A stretch of DNA of 64,000 bases from Tardiphaga robiniae. GTDB lineage: Bacteria; Pseudomonadota; Alphaproteobacteria; Rhizobiales; Xanthobacteraceae. Shown one piece after another: positions 7,951-17,809 of the stretch. A program made the translations under genes and the position numbers. The DNA is taken from positions 120,334 to 184,333 of the forward strand of contig NZ_JABMCJ010000091.1 in NCBI RefSeq assembly GCF_013359755.1. Direction: 5' to 3'. Position 1 is the stretch's first letter. Each line of letters starts with the position of its first letter. A model generated the notes under the pieces. The model had not been told where the DNA came from. It saw only the letters and a program-made list of their open reading frames with translations, and searched no databases.

Positions 7951-7989
7951 TATCGACTGCCTCACGGCAATCGCTATCTGAAACAAAGA

Positions 7990-8018
7990 CCCCCGGCAGG
8001 AGACTGCCGGGGGTTTTT
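7990..8018 (+). terminator. Intrinsic terminator of the porin gene
   Basis: A perfect 10-bp stem CCCCCGGCAG/CTGCCGGGGG (7990-7999 with 8004-8013) with loop GAGA, followed by TTTTT. Confidence 0.95.
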
Positions 8019-8124
8019 GCTTGCGTGATTGATCGCTATGCCGAGGTGTCGGATGGGTTTCGCTTCGACGCTTACGCGTCTGCGGTCTACCTCATCCGAC
8101 GTATTTGCGCTGTCCTGATTGACG

Positions 8125-10344
8125 CTATTCGACGCTGCTGCTGGCACCGCGATGCAGGTCGGCCTCGATCTGCAGCCGTGAGCCACCGCCGAAGCGGGCG
8201 CGGTAGACCTGCAGGTTCTCCATGATGCGCTGGACGTAGTTGCGCGTTTCCGAGAATGGAATCGACTCGACCCAGTCGACCGGATCGACCTTGGGGTCAC
8301 GTGGATCGCCGTAGCGTTCGATCCATTTGCGCACGCTACCGCGGCCCGCGTTGTAACCGGCGAAGGTCATGATGTAGGAGCCGCGATAGTCCTCGAGCAG
8401 GCCACCGAGTTCGGCGGCGCCCAGCGTGGCGTTGTAAACCGAATCGCCCTTGAGGCGCGCGAGGTCATAGGTGCCGCCGTGTCGCTTGGTGACGTATTGC
8501 GCCGCGCTCGGCGTCACCTGCATCAGGCCATAGGCCTGGGCCGGCGACACGACGGCCGGATTGAAGGCGCTTTCCTGCCGTGCGATCGCATAGACCACGG
8601 CAGACTCGACCTCGGGCCCGATCGGGCGATAGCTCGGAATGCCCGTCGTCGGATAGGCATAATGATCGAAGGGCAGGCCGCGATTGAGGGCCGCCTTGCC
8701 GACCAGCAACGTACCGCGGGCATCCTTGTTCTGTTGCGCGAGCTCGGCAAGGCCGAGCACAGCTTCCGGATCGCCGTTCTCGCCGACGTCGGCGAAGATC
8801 GGGATGGCGACTTCGCGCTCGTCCAGGGCGTAGAGCAGTTGCACCGCGCGGACGATTTCCAGTCGATCGAGTCCACGCGCGCGGGCGGTCAATGCACCGC
8901 TGATGTCGAGCTGCTGCAGGCCAAGCTTCGCGCGCGCGAGCTGGCCGTAATAGCTAGTGGATTGCTCTGCTGCGCGCGTATAGGCGGCCCGGGCTTCCTG
9001 GCTGCGGCCGGCGGCTTCCGCGGCACGGCCCTGCCAGTATCCGGCGCGGGCGAGCGCTGTCGGATTGACGCTGCCGATGCCGATCCGTGCGAAGTGCTGT
9101 GCGGCGGTTGCGGGATCTTTCAGGAAGCGCAGCGCGATCCAGCCGGCAGTGAACTCCTGCTCGGTCTTGTAGATGTCGCGCGCCGGCAGGGCAGCATCGC
9201 GTGCCACAAGATAGGCCGAGCGATGTTCGCCGACGTCGAGTAACTTGCGCGCCGTGAGACGTCGCTCGATCCACCATTCGTCGAGATTGTGCAGGCGCTG
9301 CGGTTCGCGCGGCGCTGCAATCATCAGCCGCGCTGCTTCGCCGAATTTCTCCTCGCGGCGCAGCTGCTGAATGTGGCTGAAGATGTAGCCGGGGTCGCTA
9401 TGCAGCTCGGACGGCACTGCAGCGAGCAGCGCGTTGGCGTTCGATGCCTTCTTAGTGACGCCGATGCGGGCCCGCGCGAGCGCCATCTGCGCGCCGCCGA
9501 GGCGCTTGGCAGAGCGCAGCGCGGCATCTGAATCGCTGCCATAGAGCAGCATGTCCATGCGCGCCTTGTGATCGCCGGGTGTGATCAGCGGACCGAACAT
9601 GTCGATGGCCATGTTCTCGGTATCGCCCGATAACGGATCGCTGCGCCATGCATCACGGATCAGCCGCTCCGCGCCGGCACGGTCGCCGTGCGCGAGCAGC
9701 GACTTGGCGAGCGCGAATTTGCCCTTGGCGGAAATCGGCTTCTCGCTCTCGAAATAAGACTGGATCGCGGAGTCGTCGCGCTTGTCGTCCCACAGCGCCG
9801 CTTCGATGCGGCGTCGCAGGAAGGTCTGCGATGGCCAGCTCGGATTGGCGGCGACGAAAGCGCGGTAGCGCTCGACCGAAGCGCCATTGTCATCGCTGCG
9901 CAGATAGATCCATTCACCGAGCTTGCGCGCGACTGGATCGCCAATCGTTTGCACGACCTGCGCGGCTTCCGAACCCTTGCGCTTGCGGATCAGCTCGATG
10001 ACGTTTTCGAGCGTTTCGGCATCCGCCTGTGGGGTGGATGTTGTTGCCGCCACCGCGGCGCGGGCGATCGGCTTCTTGGCAGCAGGAGGAATCGCCGCAT
10101 GCTGGCGTGTGGCGGGCTGGATTACGGGAGCCGGGCTCGCAGCATCTGGCGCGAGCGGCTTCGCCGGGGCCGCTACGGCCGTGGGGGCCTGTGCAGCGCT
10201 ACGCGCAATGGGGCGCGCCTTCGGCAATGGAACCTTGGTGGCCGCCCAAGCCTCGACGGCCAGCACCGATACTCCGACCGCCAGCGCCAGACCGGAGCTC
10301 AAGGCCGTCCGCCGCGCAGTCGTGGTGAGGAGCAGGTGCTTCAC
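8125..10344 (-). CDS. Soluble lytic murein transglycosylase (Slt family)
   Basis: 739 residues from the GTG at 10342-10344, with GAGGGAA upstream on the minus strand; the frame continues 26 codons further without a start signal. Residues 1-35 hold a signal/anchor segment, then an Ala/Pro-rich linker to about residue 125. The middle is a long alpha-superhelical U/L domain built of TPR-like helices. The C-terminal GH23 domain carries ARQESAF with catalytic Glu near residue 591, then YGLMQV, and AGYNAG near 670. It cleaves the MurNAc-GlcNAc bond of peptidoglycan with formation of 1,6-anhydro ends in the periplasm. It stands alone and is divergent from dapA. This is the usual Bradyrhizobiaceae gene next to dapA. 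Confidence 0.93.
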   Translation of the reverse strand: MKHLLLTTTARRTALSSGLALAVGVSVLAVEAWAATKVPLPKARPIARSAAQAPTAVAAPAKPLAPDAASPAPVIQPATRQHAAIPPAAKKPIARAAVAATTSTPQADAETLENVIELIRKRKGSEAAQVVQTIGDPVARKLGEWIYLRSDDNGASVERYRAFVAANPSWPSQTFLRRRIEAALWDDKRDDSAIQSYFESEKPISAKGKFALAKSLLAHGDRAGAERLIRDAWRSDPLSGDTENMAIDMFGPLITPGDHKARMDMLLYGSDSDAALRSAKRLGGAQMALARARIGVTKKASNANALLAAVPSELHSDPGYIFSHIQQLRREEKFGEAARLMIAAPREPQRLHNLDEWWIERRLTARKLLDVGEHRSAYLVARDAALPARDIYKTEQEFTAGWIALRFLKDPATAAQHFARIGIGSVNPTALARAGYWQGRAAEAAGRSQEARAAYTRAAEQSTSYYGQLARAKLGLQQLDISGALTARARGLDRLEIVRAVQLLYALDEREVAIPIFADVGENGDPEAVLGLAELAQQNKDARGTLLVGKAALNRGLPFDHYAYPTTGIPSYRPIGPEVESAVVYAIARQESAFNPAVVSPAQAYGLMQVTPSAAQYVTKRHGGTYDLARLKGDSVYNATLGAAELGGLLEDYRGSYIMTFAGYNAGRGSVRKWIERYGDPRDPKVDPVDWVESIPFSETRNYVQRIMENLQVYRARFGGGSRLQIEADLHRGASSSVE

Positions 10345-10605
10345 GGCGTTCCCTCGCGGCGAATCAGACAATCGCACGCATTCCCATGATGTATTTGATT
10401 GAAACGGTGACCAAATCGTCAATTTCTGTAACCGCTTGCTCCTCTCTGCCCGGCCACGGCGGCGAAATCACGGCCAAACAGCCGGTAAACCGCTCTGAAA
10501 CCGCTTCGGGCGGTCTTTCGCCGCAGCCACAGACTCGATAAGACTTGCTGTTCAATCAATCGGTTCAAGCAGACGGCTAAAGCCGCATCGCGTTCGGAGC
10601 AGACC

Positions 10606-11499
10606 ATGGCAGCCACCAAGACGAATTTCCGGGGGTCTTACACCGCGCTGGTCACGCCGTTCAAAGATGGCGCGCTGGACGAGGCAGGCTTTCGTGCGCT
10701 CGTCAGCTGGCAGATCGCCGAGGGCAGTAACGGCCTCGTTCCGGTTGGCACCACGGGCGAGAGCCCGACGCTGAGCCACGAAGAGCATTACAAGGTCGTC
10801 GAATGGTGCATCGACGAAGCCAAGGGCCGCGTGCCGGTGATCGCTGGCGCCGGGTCCAATTCCACCAAGGAAGCGGTGGCACTGGCGAAGCACGCCGAGA
10901 AGGCCGGCGCCGATGCAGTGCTGGTGGTGACGCCGTATTACAACAAGCCCACGCAAGAGGGCATGTATCAGCACTTCAAGGCGGTGAATGACGCGATCGG
11001 CATTCCGATCATCATCTACAATATTCCGCCCCGTTCGGTGGTCGATATGTCCGTGGACACCATGGCGCGCCTGTATGAGCTGAAGAACATCGCCGGCGTG
11101 AAGGATGCCACTGCCGATCTCGCGCGTGTGTCCAAGCAGCGTCACGCGATGGGACCGGATTTCATCCAGATGTCCGGCGAAGACATGACCGCGCTGGCCT
11201 ATATGGCGGCGGGTGGCCATGGCTGCATTTCGGTGACGGCGAATGTTGCGCCGAAGCTGTGTGCCGAACTGATGTCGCTGGTACTCAAGGGCGACTATGC
11301 CGGGGCGCTCAAGGTCCAGGATCGCCTGACGCCGCTGCATGACACGATCTTCAAGGAGCCGGGCCTTGCCGGCGCCAAGCACGGCCTCGCTTTGCTGGGC
11401 CGCCTCAAGGAAGAGGTACGTCTGCCGCTGATGACGGTGACGCCGCCGACCGGCAAGGTGATCCGCGACGCCATGGTCTTCGCCGGCCTCATCAACTAG
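10606..11499 (+). CDS. dapA: 4-hydroxy-tetrahydrodipicolinate synthase
   Basis: 297 residues, ATG with GGAGC upstream. This TIM-barrel enzyme condenses pyruvate with aspartate semialdehyde, the first committed step to diaminopimelate and lysine. Visible signatures are GTTGESPTL (phosphate/carboxylate loop, about residues 44-52), [12 protein letters not shown] with the catalytic-triad Tyr, YNIPPR with the second Tyr, and AGVKDAT with the Schiff-base Lys near residue 166. Length is typical. dapA is followed by mscL and smpB in the same direction, the usual order in this bacterial group, although the 100-base gap to mscL suggests separate promoters. Confidence 0.97.
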   Translation: MAATKTNFRGSYTALVTPFKDGALDEAGFRALVSWQIAEGSNGLVPVGTTGESPTLSHEEHYKVVEWCIDEAKGRVPVIAGAGSNSTKEAVALAKHAEKAGADAVLVVTPYYNKPTQEGMYQHFKAVNDAIGIPIIIYNIPPRSVVDMSVDTMARLYELKNIAGVKDATADLARVSKQRHAMGPDFIQMSGEDMTALAYMAAGGHGCISVTANVAPKLCAELMSLVLKGDYAGALKVQDRLTPLHDTIFKEPGLAGAKHGLALLGRLKEEVRLPLMTVTPPTGKVIRDAMVFAGLIN

Positions 11500-11599
11500 G
11501 CATCTGCATCAACCGGATGTTGAGTGATTTTGGCTGCGTCATCTCTCCCTATTTGTAAGCGCGTACTTATCGTTCGTTGAAAACAAAAAGGAATTGCAG

Positions 11600-12016
11600 A
11601 TGCTGAAGGAATTTCGCGATTTCGCGATGAAGGGCAATGTGGTCGATCTCGCGGTCGGCGTGATCATCGGCGCGGCCTTCGGTGCCATCGTCTCGTCGAT
11701 GGTGGCCGACGTCATCATGCCGATCATCGGTGCCATCACCGGCGGTCTCGATTTCTCGAATTACTTCACGGGTCTCTCGAAATCCGTTACGGCAACCAAT
11801 CTGGCCGACGCCAAGAAGCAGGGCGCCGTGCTGGCCTGGGGCAGCTTCCTGACCTTGACGCTGAACTTCATCATTGTCGCCTTTGTCCTGTTCTTGGTCA
11901 TCCGCTTCATGAACCAGCTGAAGCGCAACGATGCCGCCAAGCCGGCTGAACCGCCGAAGCCGACCCGTGAAGAAGAACTGCTGACCGAGATCCGCGATCT
12001 GCTCAAGAAGGCCTGA
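11600..12016 (+). CDS. mscL: Large-conductance mechanosensitive channel MscL
   Basis: 138 residues. The ATG at 11600 is well spaced from AAAGGA; a TTG two codons earlier is too close. The N-terminus [28 protein letters not shown] is the hallmark amphipathic helix and start of TM1 with its Gly/Ala packing motif. TM2 is the stretch [20 protein letters not shown]. The cytoplasmic tail is charged ([17 protein letters not shown]) and forms the pentameric helical bundle. The protein opens a wide pore when the inner membrane is stretched and protects against osmotic downshock. Confidence 0.97.
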   Translation: MLKEFRDFAMKGNVVDLAVGVIIGAAFGAIVSSMVADVIMPIIGAITGGLDFSNYFTGLSKSVTATNLADAKKQGAVLAWGSFLTLTLNFIIVAFVLFLVIRFMNQLKRNDAAKPAEPPKPTREEELLTEIRDLLKKA

Positions 12017-12081
12017 GCCCAAGGCTTGGGTCGGGCATTCGCGGCACCTATATTCGGTCAGCACGCTGAAAGTATTGGACG

Positions 12082-12555
12082 ATGGCCGAAAAGAACGAAC
12101 GCCCGATCAAGGTGATCGCCGAGAACCGCAAGGCGCGGTTCAACTACGCCGTCGAGGACACGGTCGAGGCGGGTATCGCCTTGACCGGGACCGAGGTGAA
12201 GTCGATCCGTAACGGCAAGAGCACCATTGCGGAATCCTACGCCGATCCGAAGGACGGCGAGATCTGGCTGATCAACTGCAACATCCCTGAATATCTGCAG
12301 GCCAACCGTTTCAACCACGAGCCGAAGCGGCCGCGCAAGCTGCTGCTGCATCGCAAGCAGATCAACAAGCTGATGGGTGCGGTAGAACGCCAGGGCATGA
12401 CCCTTGTGCCGTTGAAGATGTACTTCAACGAACGCGGCCGGGTTAAGCTGCAGCTTGCGCTGGCCAAGGGCAAGCAGCTCCACGACAAACGCGCGAGCGA
12501 GAAGGACCGCGACTGGGGTCGCGAGAAGGGGCGTTTGCTCCGCGCGAGAGGCTGA
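12082..12555 (+). CDS. smpB: SsrA-binding protein SmpB
   Basis: 157 residues. SmpB binds tmRNA and delivers it with EF-Tu to stalled ribosomes for trans-translation. The OB-fold core shows the family pattern: ENRKARFNY near the start, [26 protein letters not shown] and the KLLLHRKQI segment. The C-terminal tail, rich in Lys/Arg and carrying the [12 protein letters not shown] stretch, is the part that mimics a codon in the mRNA channel. Spacing of 65 bases from mscL and 38 bases to the peroxiredoxin gene makes co-transcription with the latter possible. Confidence 0.97.
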   Translation: MAEKNERPIKVIAENRKARFNYAVEDTVEAGIALTGTEVKSIRNGKSTIAESYADPKDGEIWLINCNIPEYLQANRFNHEPKRPRKLLLHRKQINKLMGAVERQGMTLVPLKMYFNERGRVKLQLALAKGKQLHDKRASEKDRDWGREKGRLLRARG

Positions 12556-12593
12556 GGCTGGGCGTCGCCCATCCCCGCAAACAAGAGGATGAG

Positions 12594-13169
12594 ATGACGC
12601 AAGGCAACCTGCTCGAAGTCGACTGGAGCAAGATTCCGGCACCGGAAGACGACGGTGCCGCCAATCATCTGACCGGCATGACCTTCCCACCGGTTAGCCT
12701 GCGCGCCACCAACGATACCGCAGTTACGCTGTCCGAACTCACGGGCCGCACCGTGGTGTTCGGCTATCCGCGCACCGGAGAGCCCGGCAAGATCGGGCTG
12801 GTCGATGACTGGGACATGATCCCCGGCGCGCGTGGCTGCACACCGCAGACCTGTTCCTTCCGCGATCTGTTCGCGGAGCTGAAGGCCGCTGGCGCTAAAC
12901 ATGTGTTTGGCCTGTCGACGCAGAGCAACGAATATCAGACCGAAATGGCCGGGCGGCTGCATCTGCCGTTTCCAGTACTGTCGGATGAGCACCTTGAGCT
13001 GAGCGATGCGCTCAGCCTGCCGACTATGGATGTTGCCGATCAAACGATGATCAAGCGCCTGGCCATGATCATCGACGACGGCAAGATCACCCATGTGTTC
13101 TATCCGGTGTTTCCACCGGACCGGAACGCGGGCGATGTGCTGGAATGGATGAAGGCGAACCCGGTTTGA
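12594..13169 (+). CDS. Peroxiredoxin of the Bcp/PrxQ type
   Basis: 191 residues, ATG after a GAGGATGA site. A thioredoxin-fold AhpC/TSA protein: FPPVSLRATNDTAVTLSEL is the typical first strand-turn-helix, and GCTPQTCSFRD carries C82 as peroxidatic and C87 as resolving cysteine in the Bcp spacing (C-x4-C). An insert of about 12 residues (GEPGKIGLVDDWDM) precedes the active site, which is unusual for Bcp but seen in a related subfamily. The enzyme reduces hydrogen peroxide and organic peroxides in the cytoplasm with thioredoxin as likely reductant. It follows smpB closely. Confidence 0.88.
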   Translation: MTQGNLLEVDWSKIPAPEDDGAANHLTGMTFPPVSLRATNDTAVTLSELTGRTVVFGYPRTGEPGKIGLVDDWDMIPGARGCTPQTCSFRDLFAELKAAGAKHVFGLSTQSNEYQTEMAGRLHLPFPVLSDEHLELSDALSLPTMDVADQTMIKRLAMIIDDGKITHVFYPVFPPDRNAGDVLEWMKANPV

Positions 13170-13185
13170 TCGCGTTGTCGCGGTC

Positions 13186-13219
13186 GTAGCCCGGATAGCG
13201 CTTCGCTCGTCCGGGCTAC
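13186..13219. repeat. REP-like palindrome
   Basis: GTAGCCCGGA (13186-13195) is the exact inverse complement of TCCGGGCTAC (13210-13219), with the inner part also self-complementary (AGCG/CGCT). It lies between convergent genes. This is the form of a widespread extragenic palindrome in Bradyrhizobium-type genomes and may also serve as a bidirectional terminator. Confidence 0.7.
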
Positions 13220-13222
13220 AGG

Positions 13223-13933
13223 TTAGGCATCACTCAGATCCGCTTTCACCCGCGCAAACACCGCACGAAACATCTCGGGCGTCAGCACGCGCGTGTTCGT
13301 GTTGTAGCGCGAGCAGTGATAGCTGTCGTAGAGCTTGAAGCGGCCGACATCGTGGACGGCGCCGTGCGCAAAGGGCGCTGTCACGGCGCGAATGCCGAGC
13401 GTCCTCAGCATCGTGTCGTGGGCGACGCGGCCCAGCAGCACGATGGCGCGCAATCGCGGCATGGTGTCCATCGTGGCAATCAGAAACGGCCGGCAGGTGG
13501 TGATCTCGATGGGCAGCGGCTTGTTCTGCGGCGGTACGCAGCGCACGGCATTGGTGATCCGGCAATCCTGCAGCGTCAGCCCGTCATCAGGACGTGCTTC
13601 ATAGGTGCCGGAGGCAAAGCCGAAATCCAGCAAAGTCTCGTAGAGCAGGTCGCCGGCATAATCGCCGGTAAAGGGACGCCCGGTACGATTAGCGCCCCGC
13701 ACGCCGGGGGCGAGGCCCACGATCAGCAGTGCTGCATCCGAGGTGCCGAAGGACGGCACGGGGCCGTTGTAGCCGTCGGGGTCACGCTCGCGCACCTCCA
13801 GCCGGTACTCGACGAGGCGGGGGCACAGGGGGCAATCGCGCCCGGGATCGGTGGAAGTGCCAGCGGAAATCGCGGTTGCGACCACCGCCGGCTGTTGTCT
13901 GCTGAGTTGCGTCTTAGTCTTCGAAATCTTCAT
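13223..13933 (-). CDS. Family 5 uracil-DNA glycosylase (UdgB-like)
   Basis: 236 residues. The motif GLAPGVRGANRTGRPFTGD is the family 5 signature (motif A lacks the polar catalytic residue of other uracil glycosylases). CPLCPRL near residue 35 and CRITNAVRC supply the cysteines of the 4Fe-4S cluster, and HCSRYNT near the C-terminus is motif B with its His. The enzyme removes uracil and other deaminated bases such as hypoxanthine from DNA. The ATG lies 20 bases inside the 3' end of the NYN gene upstream on the same strand, so translation is probably coupled. The first 30 residues are poorly conserved in look and may be a flexible tail. Confidence 0.9.
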   Translation of the reverse strand: MKISKTKTQLSRQQPAVVATAISAGTSTDPGRDCPLCPRLVEYRLEVRERDPDGYNGPVPSFGTSDAALLIVGLAPGVRGANRTGRPFTGDYAGDLLYETLLDFGFASGTYEARPDDGLTLQDCRITNAVRCVPPQNKPLPIEITTCRPFLIATMDTMPRLRAIVLLGRVAHDTMLRTLGIRAVTAPFAHGAVHDVGRFKLYDSYHCSRYNTNTRVLTPEMFRAVFARVKADLSDA

Positions 13934-14540
13934 CGCCTCGTGGCGCCATCGTGGTCGCGCGCTGCAGGAATTGCGGCGTCTGGTGACGCGGTTCGCGCGG
14001 AGCAGGGCGCTCTGCCGGATCGCGGCCGAGCTTGCTCTGCAGCTCCATGAGATCGGTAAACACGTCTGCCTGCCGGCGCAACTCGTCGGCGATCATGGGG
14101 GGCTGGCTCGAGATGGTGGACACCACGGTGACGCGGACACCGCGACGCTGCACGGCTTCGACCAGGGAGCGGAAGTCGCCATCGCCCGAGAACAGCACGA
14201 TCTGGTCGACATGTTCGGCCAGTTCCATGGCATCGACGGCGAGCTCGATGTCCATATTGCCCTTCACCTTGCGTCGGCCGGACGCATCGATGAATTCCTT
14301 GGTGGCCTTGGTTACCACCGTATAGCCGTTGTAATCGAGCCAATCGATCAGCGGCCGAATCGACGAGTATTCCTGATCCTCGATGATGGCGGTGTAATAA
14401 AAGGCCCGGACGAGGGTCCCGCGGCTCTGAAATTCCTTGAGGAGGCGCTTGTAGTCGATATCGAAACCGAGGGTCTTGGCGGTGGCGTACAGATTGGCGC
14501 CGTCGATGAAGAGTGCGATCTTGTTAGATGTGAGGGACAT
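13914..14540 (-). CDS. NYN-domain (LabA/DUF88) putative RNase
   Basis: 208 residues from the ATG at 14538-14540. The N-terminal two thirds form a NYN/PIN-like nuclease fold with its conserved acidic residues in order: FIDGANLY (residues 10-17), DWLDYNGY, NMDIELAVDAM and LFSGDGDF. These Asp residues bind a catalytic metal. The C-terminal 45 residues are Arg/Pro-rich and low complexity. The family is present across Rhizobiales next to rpoZ and rsh, and is thought to act on RNA, but the substrate is unknown. It overlaps the downstream glycosylase gene by 20 bases and is divergent from rpoZ. Confidence 0.88.
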   Translation of the reverse strand: MSLTSNKIALFIDGANLYATAKTLGFDIDYKRLLKEFQSRGTLVRAFYYTAIIEDQEYSSIRPLIDWLDYNGYTVVTKATKEFIDASGRRKVKGNMDIELAVDAMELAEHVDQIVLFSGDGDFRSLVEAVQRRGVRVTVVSTISSQPPMIADELRRQADVFTDLMELQSKLGRDPAERPAPREPRHQTPQFLQRATTMAPRGDEDFED

Positions 14541-14909
14541 CAAGTTTTCTCATGTGGTTTGTTGTTGTTAGCGTTTTTGGCGCGACTTCGTCGTTGCGCA
14601 TTTGAATCACATTTGTCGTCCGCTCTTCGTCGGATCGGCCTTATTGACGCCACGCAATCAGCTGGTCTGGAACTGCCCGAATATGCCGATCCATCTTCCC
14701 TTGCAATGAAGCCTTTTGGTGTCGAGATATCCGCTTCTGGCCAGATGGTGTCACCGCTTCTGCGGTCTTTTTGAGGGTACCATAGTGCGGCAGAAAACCA
14801 AGCCAAGAAGGACGCAATTCCAAATTGGTCCTTGCGAATGCCGCAAAGCCCCTATACCTACGGGACTTAATCATCATATTCGGTCCCACAACAAACGGAG
14901 CGACATTTT
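14541..14909. other. Divergent promoter region between the NYN gene and rpoZ
   Basis: About 370 bases. It must carry promoters for both directions. Minus-strand frames within it (for example 14641-14889) lack ribosome sites and recognisable sequence. The rpoZ ribosome site is GGAGCG about 9 bases before 14910. Confidence 0.5.
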
Positions 14910-15302
14910 ATGGCGCGCGTAACCGTCGAAGATTGCATCGATAAGGTCGACAACCGGTTCGACCTGGTGTTGCTGGCAGCACACCGGGCACGAATGATCT
15001 CGTCCGGTTCACAACTTACGATTGATCGCGACAACGACAAGAATCCCGTTGTTTCGCTGCGCGAAATCGCTGATCAGACCATTTCCCCGGAAGATCTCCG
15101 TGAGGAACTGGTCCATTCGCTGCAGAAGTTCGTGGAAGTGGACGAGCCAGAACCGGATACGATTCCGCTGATCGGCTCCGCCGGCGCCAGCGTCGATGCC
15201 GACGATACCGAAGTGGCTGTCGAGCGCATGACCGAAGAAGAGCTCCTCAAGGGTCTCGAAGGCCTCGCTCCGCCGGAAGAGCAGCCCGAAGAAGACGAGT
15301 AA
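14910..15302 (+). CDS. rpoZ: RNA polymerase omega subunit
   Basis: 130 residues. The N-terminal [28 protein letters not shown] is the strongly conserved omega core, which wraps around the beta-prime C-terminus and aids assembly. The segment [10 protein letters not shown] follows as in all omegas, with an acidic tail rich in Glu ([10 protein letters not shown] to EEDE) that is typical of alphaproteobacteria. Omega also forms part of a ppGpp site in proteobacteria, which fits its position directly upstream of rsh. A strong terminator separates the two genes, so rsh has its own promoter. Confidence 0.97.
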   Translation: MARVTVEDCIDKVDNRFDLVLLAAHRARMISSGSQLTIDRDNDKNPVVSLREIADQTISPEDLREELVHSLQKFVEVDEPEPDTIPLIGSAGASVDADDTEVAVERMTEEELLKGLEGLAPPEEQPEEDE

Positions 15303-15352
15303 AGCGATACACACGGTCTTTTGCTTAACCGTTTTGATTATCAGTCATCACA

Positions 15353-15386
15353 AAGGCCCGGACATGCGTCCGGGCCTTTGCTTTTG
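15353..15386 (+). terminator. Intrinsic terminator of rpoZ
   Basis: Perfect 11-bp stem AAAGGCCCGGA/TCCGGGCCTTT (15353-15363 with 15370-15380), loop CATGCG, then GCTTTT. Confidence 0.92.
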
Positions 15387-15455
15387 CAGTCCGTTTCGGG
15401 GCAAACTTGAGACGAAGAATCCAGGTCGCTGCTGACCGGATCGAACGAGGCTAGG

Positions 15456-17777
15456 ATGGCGACTTCGCGCCGTAATAAACGGCAGATGCAGGCTGCGAAC
15501 GACACGGTCGCCGCGGTCTCGCCAGTTTCGCCTGAAGCGCTGTCTGCAGAGACGCCAATTCCGGCCAAGGTGCCGCGGACGTCCCGTGTCCGGATGATGC
15601 GGCAATACGATCTGGTGGACCGCGTCCGGGCCTATAACTCGAACACCGATGAGGATCTGCTCAACCGCGCCTATGTCTATGCCATGGTCGCCCATGGCGA
15701 GCAGACGCGGGCCTCGGGCGACCCGTATTTCTCCCACCCGCTGGAAGTGGCAGCGATCCTCACCGACCTCAAGCTCGACGACGCCACCATCGTGGCGGCG
15801 CTGCTGCATGACACCATCGAGGACACCGAGGCCACCCGGACCGAAATCGACAAGCTGTTCGGCGCCGAAATCGGCGCGCTGGTCGAGGGCCTGACCAAGC
15901 TGAAGCGGCTCGAACTGGTGTCGCGCGAAGCCAAACAGGCCGAGAACCTGCGCAAGCTGCTGCTGGCGATCGCCGACGACGTCCGGGTCCTGCTGATCAA
16001 GCTCGCCGACCGTCTGCACAATATGCGGACGATGGAGTTCATGCCGCCGGCCTCGCGCCGTCGCATCGCCGAGGAGACCCTTGACATCTATGCGCCGCTC
16101 GCTGGACGCATGGGTATGCAGGCGATGCGCGAGGAGCTTGAGGAACTGTCGTTCAAGGTGCTCGATCCCGACGCCTATCTGGTGGTGATGCAGCGTCTGG
16201 ACTCACTGACCGAACGCAATCGCAACCTCATCGACATGATCGAGAGTCATCTCTCCACGAAGCTGGAGAAGAACGGCATCACGGCGCGGGTCACCGGCCG
16301 ACGCAAGAAGCCGTTTTCGATCTGGACCAAGATGAAGCGCAAGTCGGTGGGCTTCGAACAGCTGTCGGACATTTACGGCTTCCGCGTCGTGCTGCAGGAC
16401 ATGGAGGCGTGCTACCGGGCGCTCGGCGTGGTGCACACGACCTGGCCAGTGGTGCCCGGCCGCTTCAAGGACTACATCTCGACGCCGAAGCAGAACGACT
16501 ATCGCTCGATCCACACCACGGTGATCGGCCCCGGCAACCAGCGCGTCGAACTGCAGATCCGCACCGAGGACATGAACAGCATCGCCGAATACGGCATCGC
16601 CGCGCATGCGTTCTACAAGGATGGCATCGGCTCGCCGACCGAAATGCTCAAGCGCGAATCCAACGCGTTCTCGTGGCTGCGCCATACCATCGGCATTCTC
16701 TCGGAGAGCACCAATCCGGAAGAATTCCTGGAGCATACCAAGCTCGAACTGTTCCACGACCAGGTGTTCTGCTTCACGCCAAAGGGCAAGCTCATCGCGC
16801 TGCCGCGCAATGCCAATGTGGTCGACTTCGCCTATGCCGTGCATACCGACGTCGGTAACAGTGCAGTTGGCTGCAAGATCAACGGAAAATTCGCGCCGCT
16901 GTCGTCCGAACTGCAGAACGGCGACGAAGTCGAAGTGCTGACCTCGGCCGCACAGCAGGCGCCGCCATCCGCATGGGAAGGCCTGGCGGTCACTGGCAAA
17001 GCGCGCGCCGCCATTCGCCGTGCGACGCGAACAGCGGTCCGTGATCAATATGCCAGCCTTGGCCGCCGGATCGTCGAGCGCCTGTTCGTGCGCGCCAAGA
17101 TGGAATATTCGGACGACCAGTTGAAGGGCGCGCTGCCGCGTCTGGCGCGCACGTCTATCGACGATGTGATGGCCTCGGTCGGCCGCGGCGAATTGCGCGC
17201 CGCCGACGTCGCGCGTGCGATGTATCCCGACTACAAGGAAGAGCGCATCGGCCGCTTTTCGGCCAACAACAAGAAGTCGACGGCGGACAAGGTCAGAACG
17301 CCGGATGGCGCGGCACGCTTCACCTCGATCATCTCGATCGGTGGCGTCGATTCCGATCTGCCAATTAAATTCGCTCCGAACGGTGGCGCCGTGCCGGGCG
17401 ACCGTATCGTCGGCATCGTCACGCCGGGCGAGGGCATCACGATCTATCCGATCCAGTCACCGGCGCTGAAGGATTTCGAGGAAGAGCCGGAGCGCTGGGT
17501 CGACGTGCGCTGGGATATCGATGAATCCTCGCCGCAGCGTTTCCCGGCCAGACTCTTTTTGCAGAATGTCAACGAGCCCGGCAGTCTGGCGCAGATCGCC
17601 CAGGTGATTGCCGACCATGACGGCAATATCGACAATATCAGCATGCATCGACGCTCGCCCGATTTCACCGAACAGACCATCGATCTCGGGGTCTACGACC
17701 TCAAGCATCTCAGCGCGATCATCAATCAGTTGCGCGCCAAGGCTGTTGTCGCCAAGGTCGAGCGGGTCAATGGGTAG
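15456..17777 (+). CDS. rsh: Bifunctional (p)ppGpp synthetase/hydrolase (Rsh)
   Basis: 773 residues with all domains of a long RelA/SpoT homologue. HD hydrolase: SHPLEV (H94) and LLHDTIED (H118-D119, E122-D123). Synthetase: GFRVVLQD, then [20 protein letters not shown] and [12 protein letters not shown] domain: [12 protein letters not shown] and [12 protein letters not shown]. The C-terminus has a zinc-finger/helical region and an ACT domain ([21 protein letters not shown]). Having both active sites intact, it makes and degrades (p)ppGpp as the sole long RSH of the alphaproteobacterial stringent response. The start at 15456 has GAGG upstream and adds about 46 residues before the [11 protein letters not shown] segment where many homologues begin; that internal ATG (15594) is the alternative start. 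Confidence 0.96.
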   Translation: MATSRRNKRQMQAANDTVAAVSPVSPEALSAETPIPAKVPRTSRVRMMRQYDLVDRVRAYNSNTDEDLLNRAYVYAMVAHGEQTRASGDPYFSHPLEVAAILTDLKLDDATIVAALLHDTIEDTEATRTEIDKLFGAEIGALVEGLTKLKRLELVSREAKQAENLRKLLLAIADDVRVLLIKLADRLHNMRTMEFMPPASRRRIAEETLDIYAPLAGRMGMQAMREELEELSFKVLDPDAYLVVMQRLDSLTERNRNLIDMIESHLSTKLEKNGITARVTGRRKKPFSIWTKMKRKSVGFEQLSDIYGFRVVLQDMEACYRALGVVHTTWPVVPGRFKDYISTPKQNDYRSIHTTVIGPGNQRVELQIRTEDMNSIAEYGIAAHAFYKDGIGSPTEMLKRESNAFSWLRHTIGILSESTNPEEFLEHTKLELFHDQVFCFTPKGKLIALPRNANVVDFAYAVHTDVGNSAVGCKINGKFAPLSSELQNGDEVEVLTSAAQQAPPSAWEGLAVTGKARAAIRRATRTAVRDQYASLGRRIVERLFVRAKMEYSDDQLKGALPRLARTSIDDVMASVGRGELRAADVARAMYPDYKEERIGRFSANNKKSTADKVRTPDGAARFTSIISIGGVDSDLPIKFAPNGGAVPGDRIVGIVTPGEGITIYPIQSPALKDFEEEPERWVDVRWDIDESSPQRFPARLFLQNVNEPGSLAQIAQVIADHDGNIDNISMHRRSPDFTEQTIDLGVYDLKHLSAIINQLRAKAVVAKVERVNG

Positions 17778-17809
17778 CGTCTTCCCTTAAGGTTTTCTGG
17801 AATTCCGTC

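Noticed and set aside
6334..7986. 550-codon minus-strand frame opposite the porin gene
   Set aside because: It mirrors the porin codon pattern exactly, has Arg/Val/Ala-rich low-complexity sequence, no ribosome site and no family; it is the reverse of a strongly biased gene.
14641..14889. 82-codon minus-strand frame upstream of rpoZ
   Set aside because: It occupies the rpoZ promoter region, has no ribosome site and no known family.
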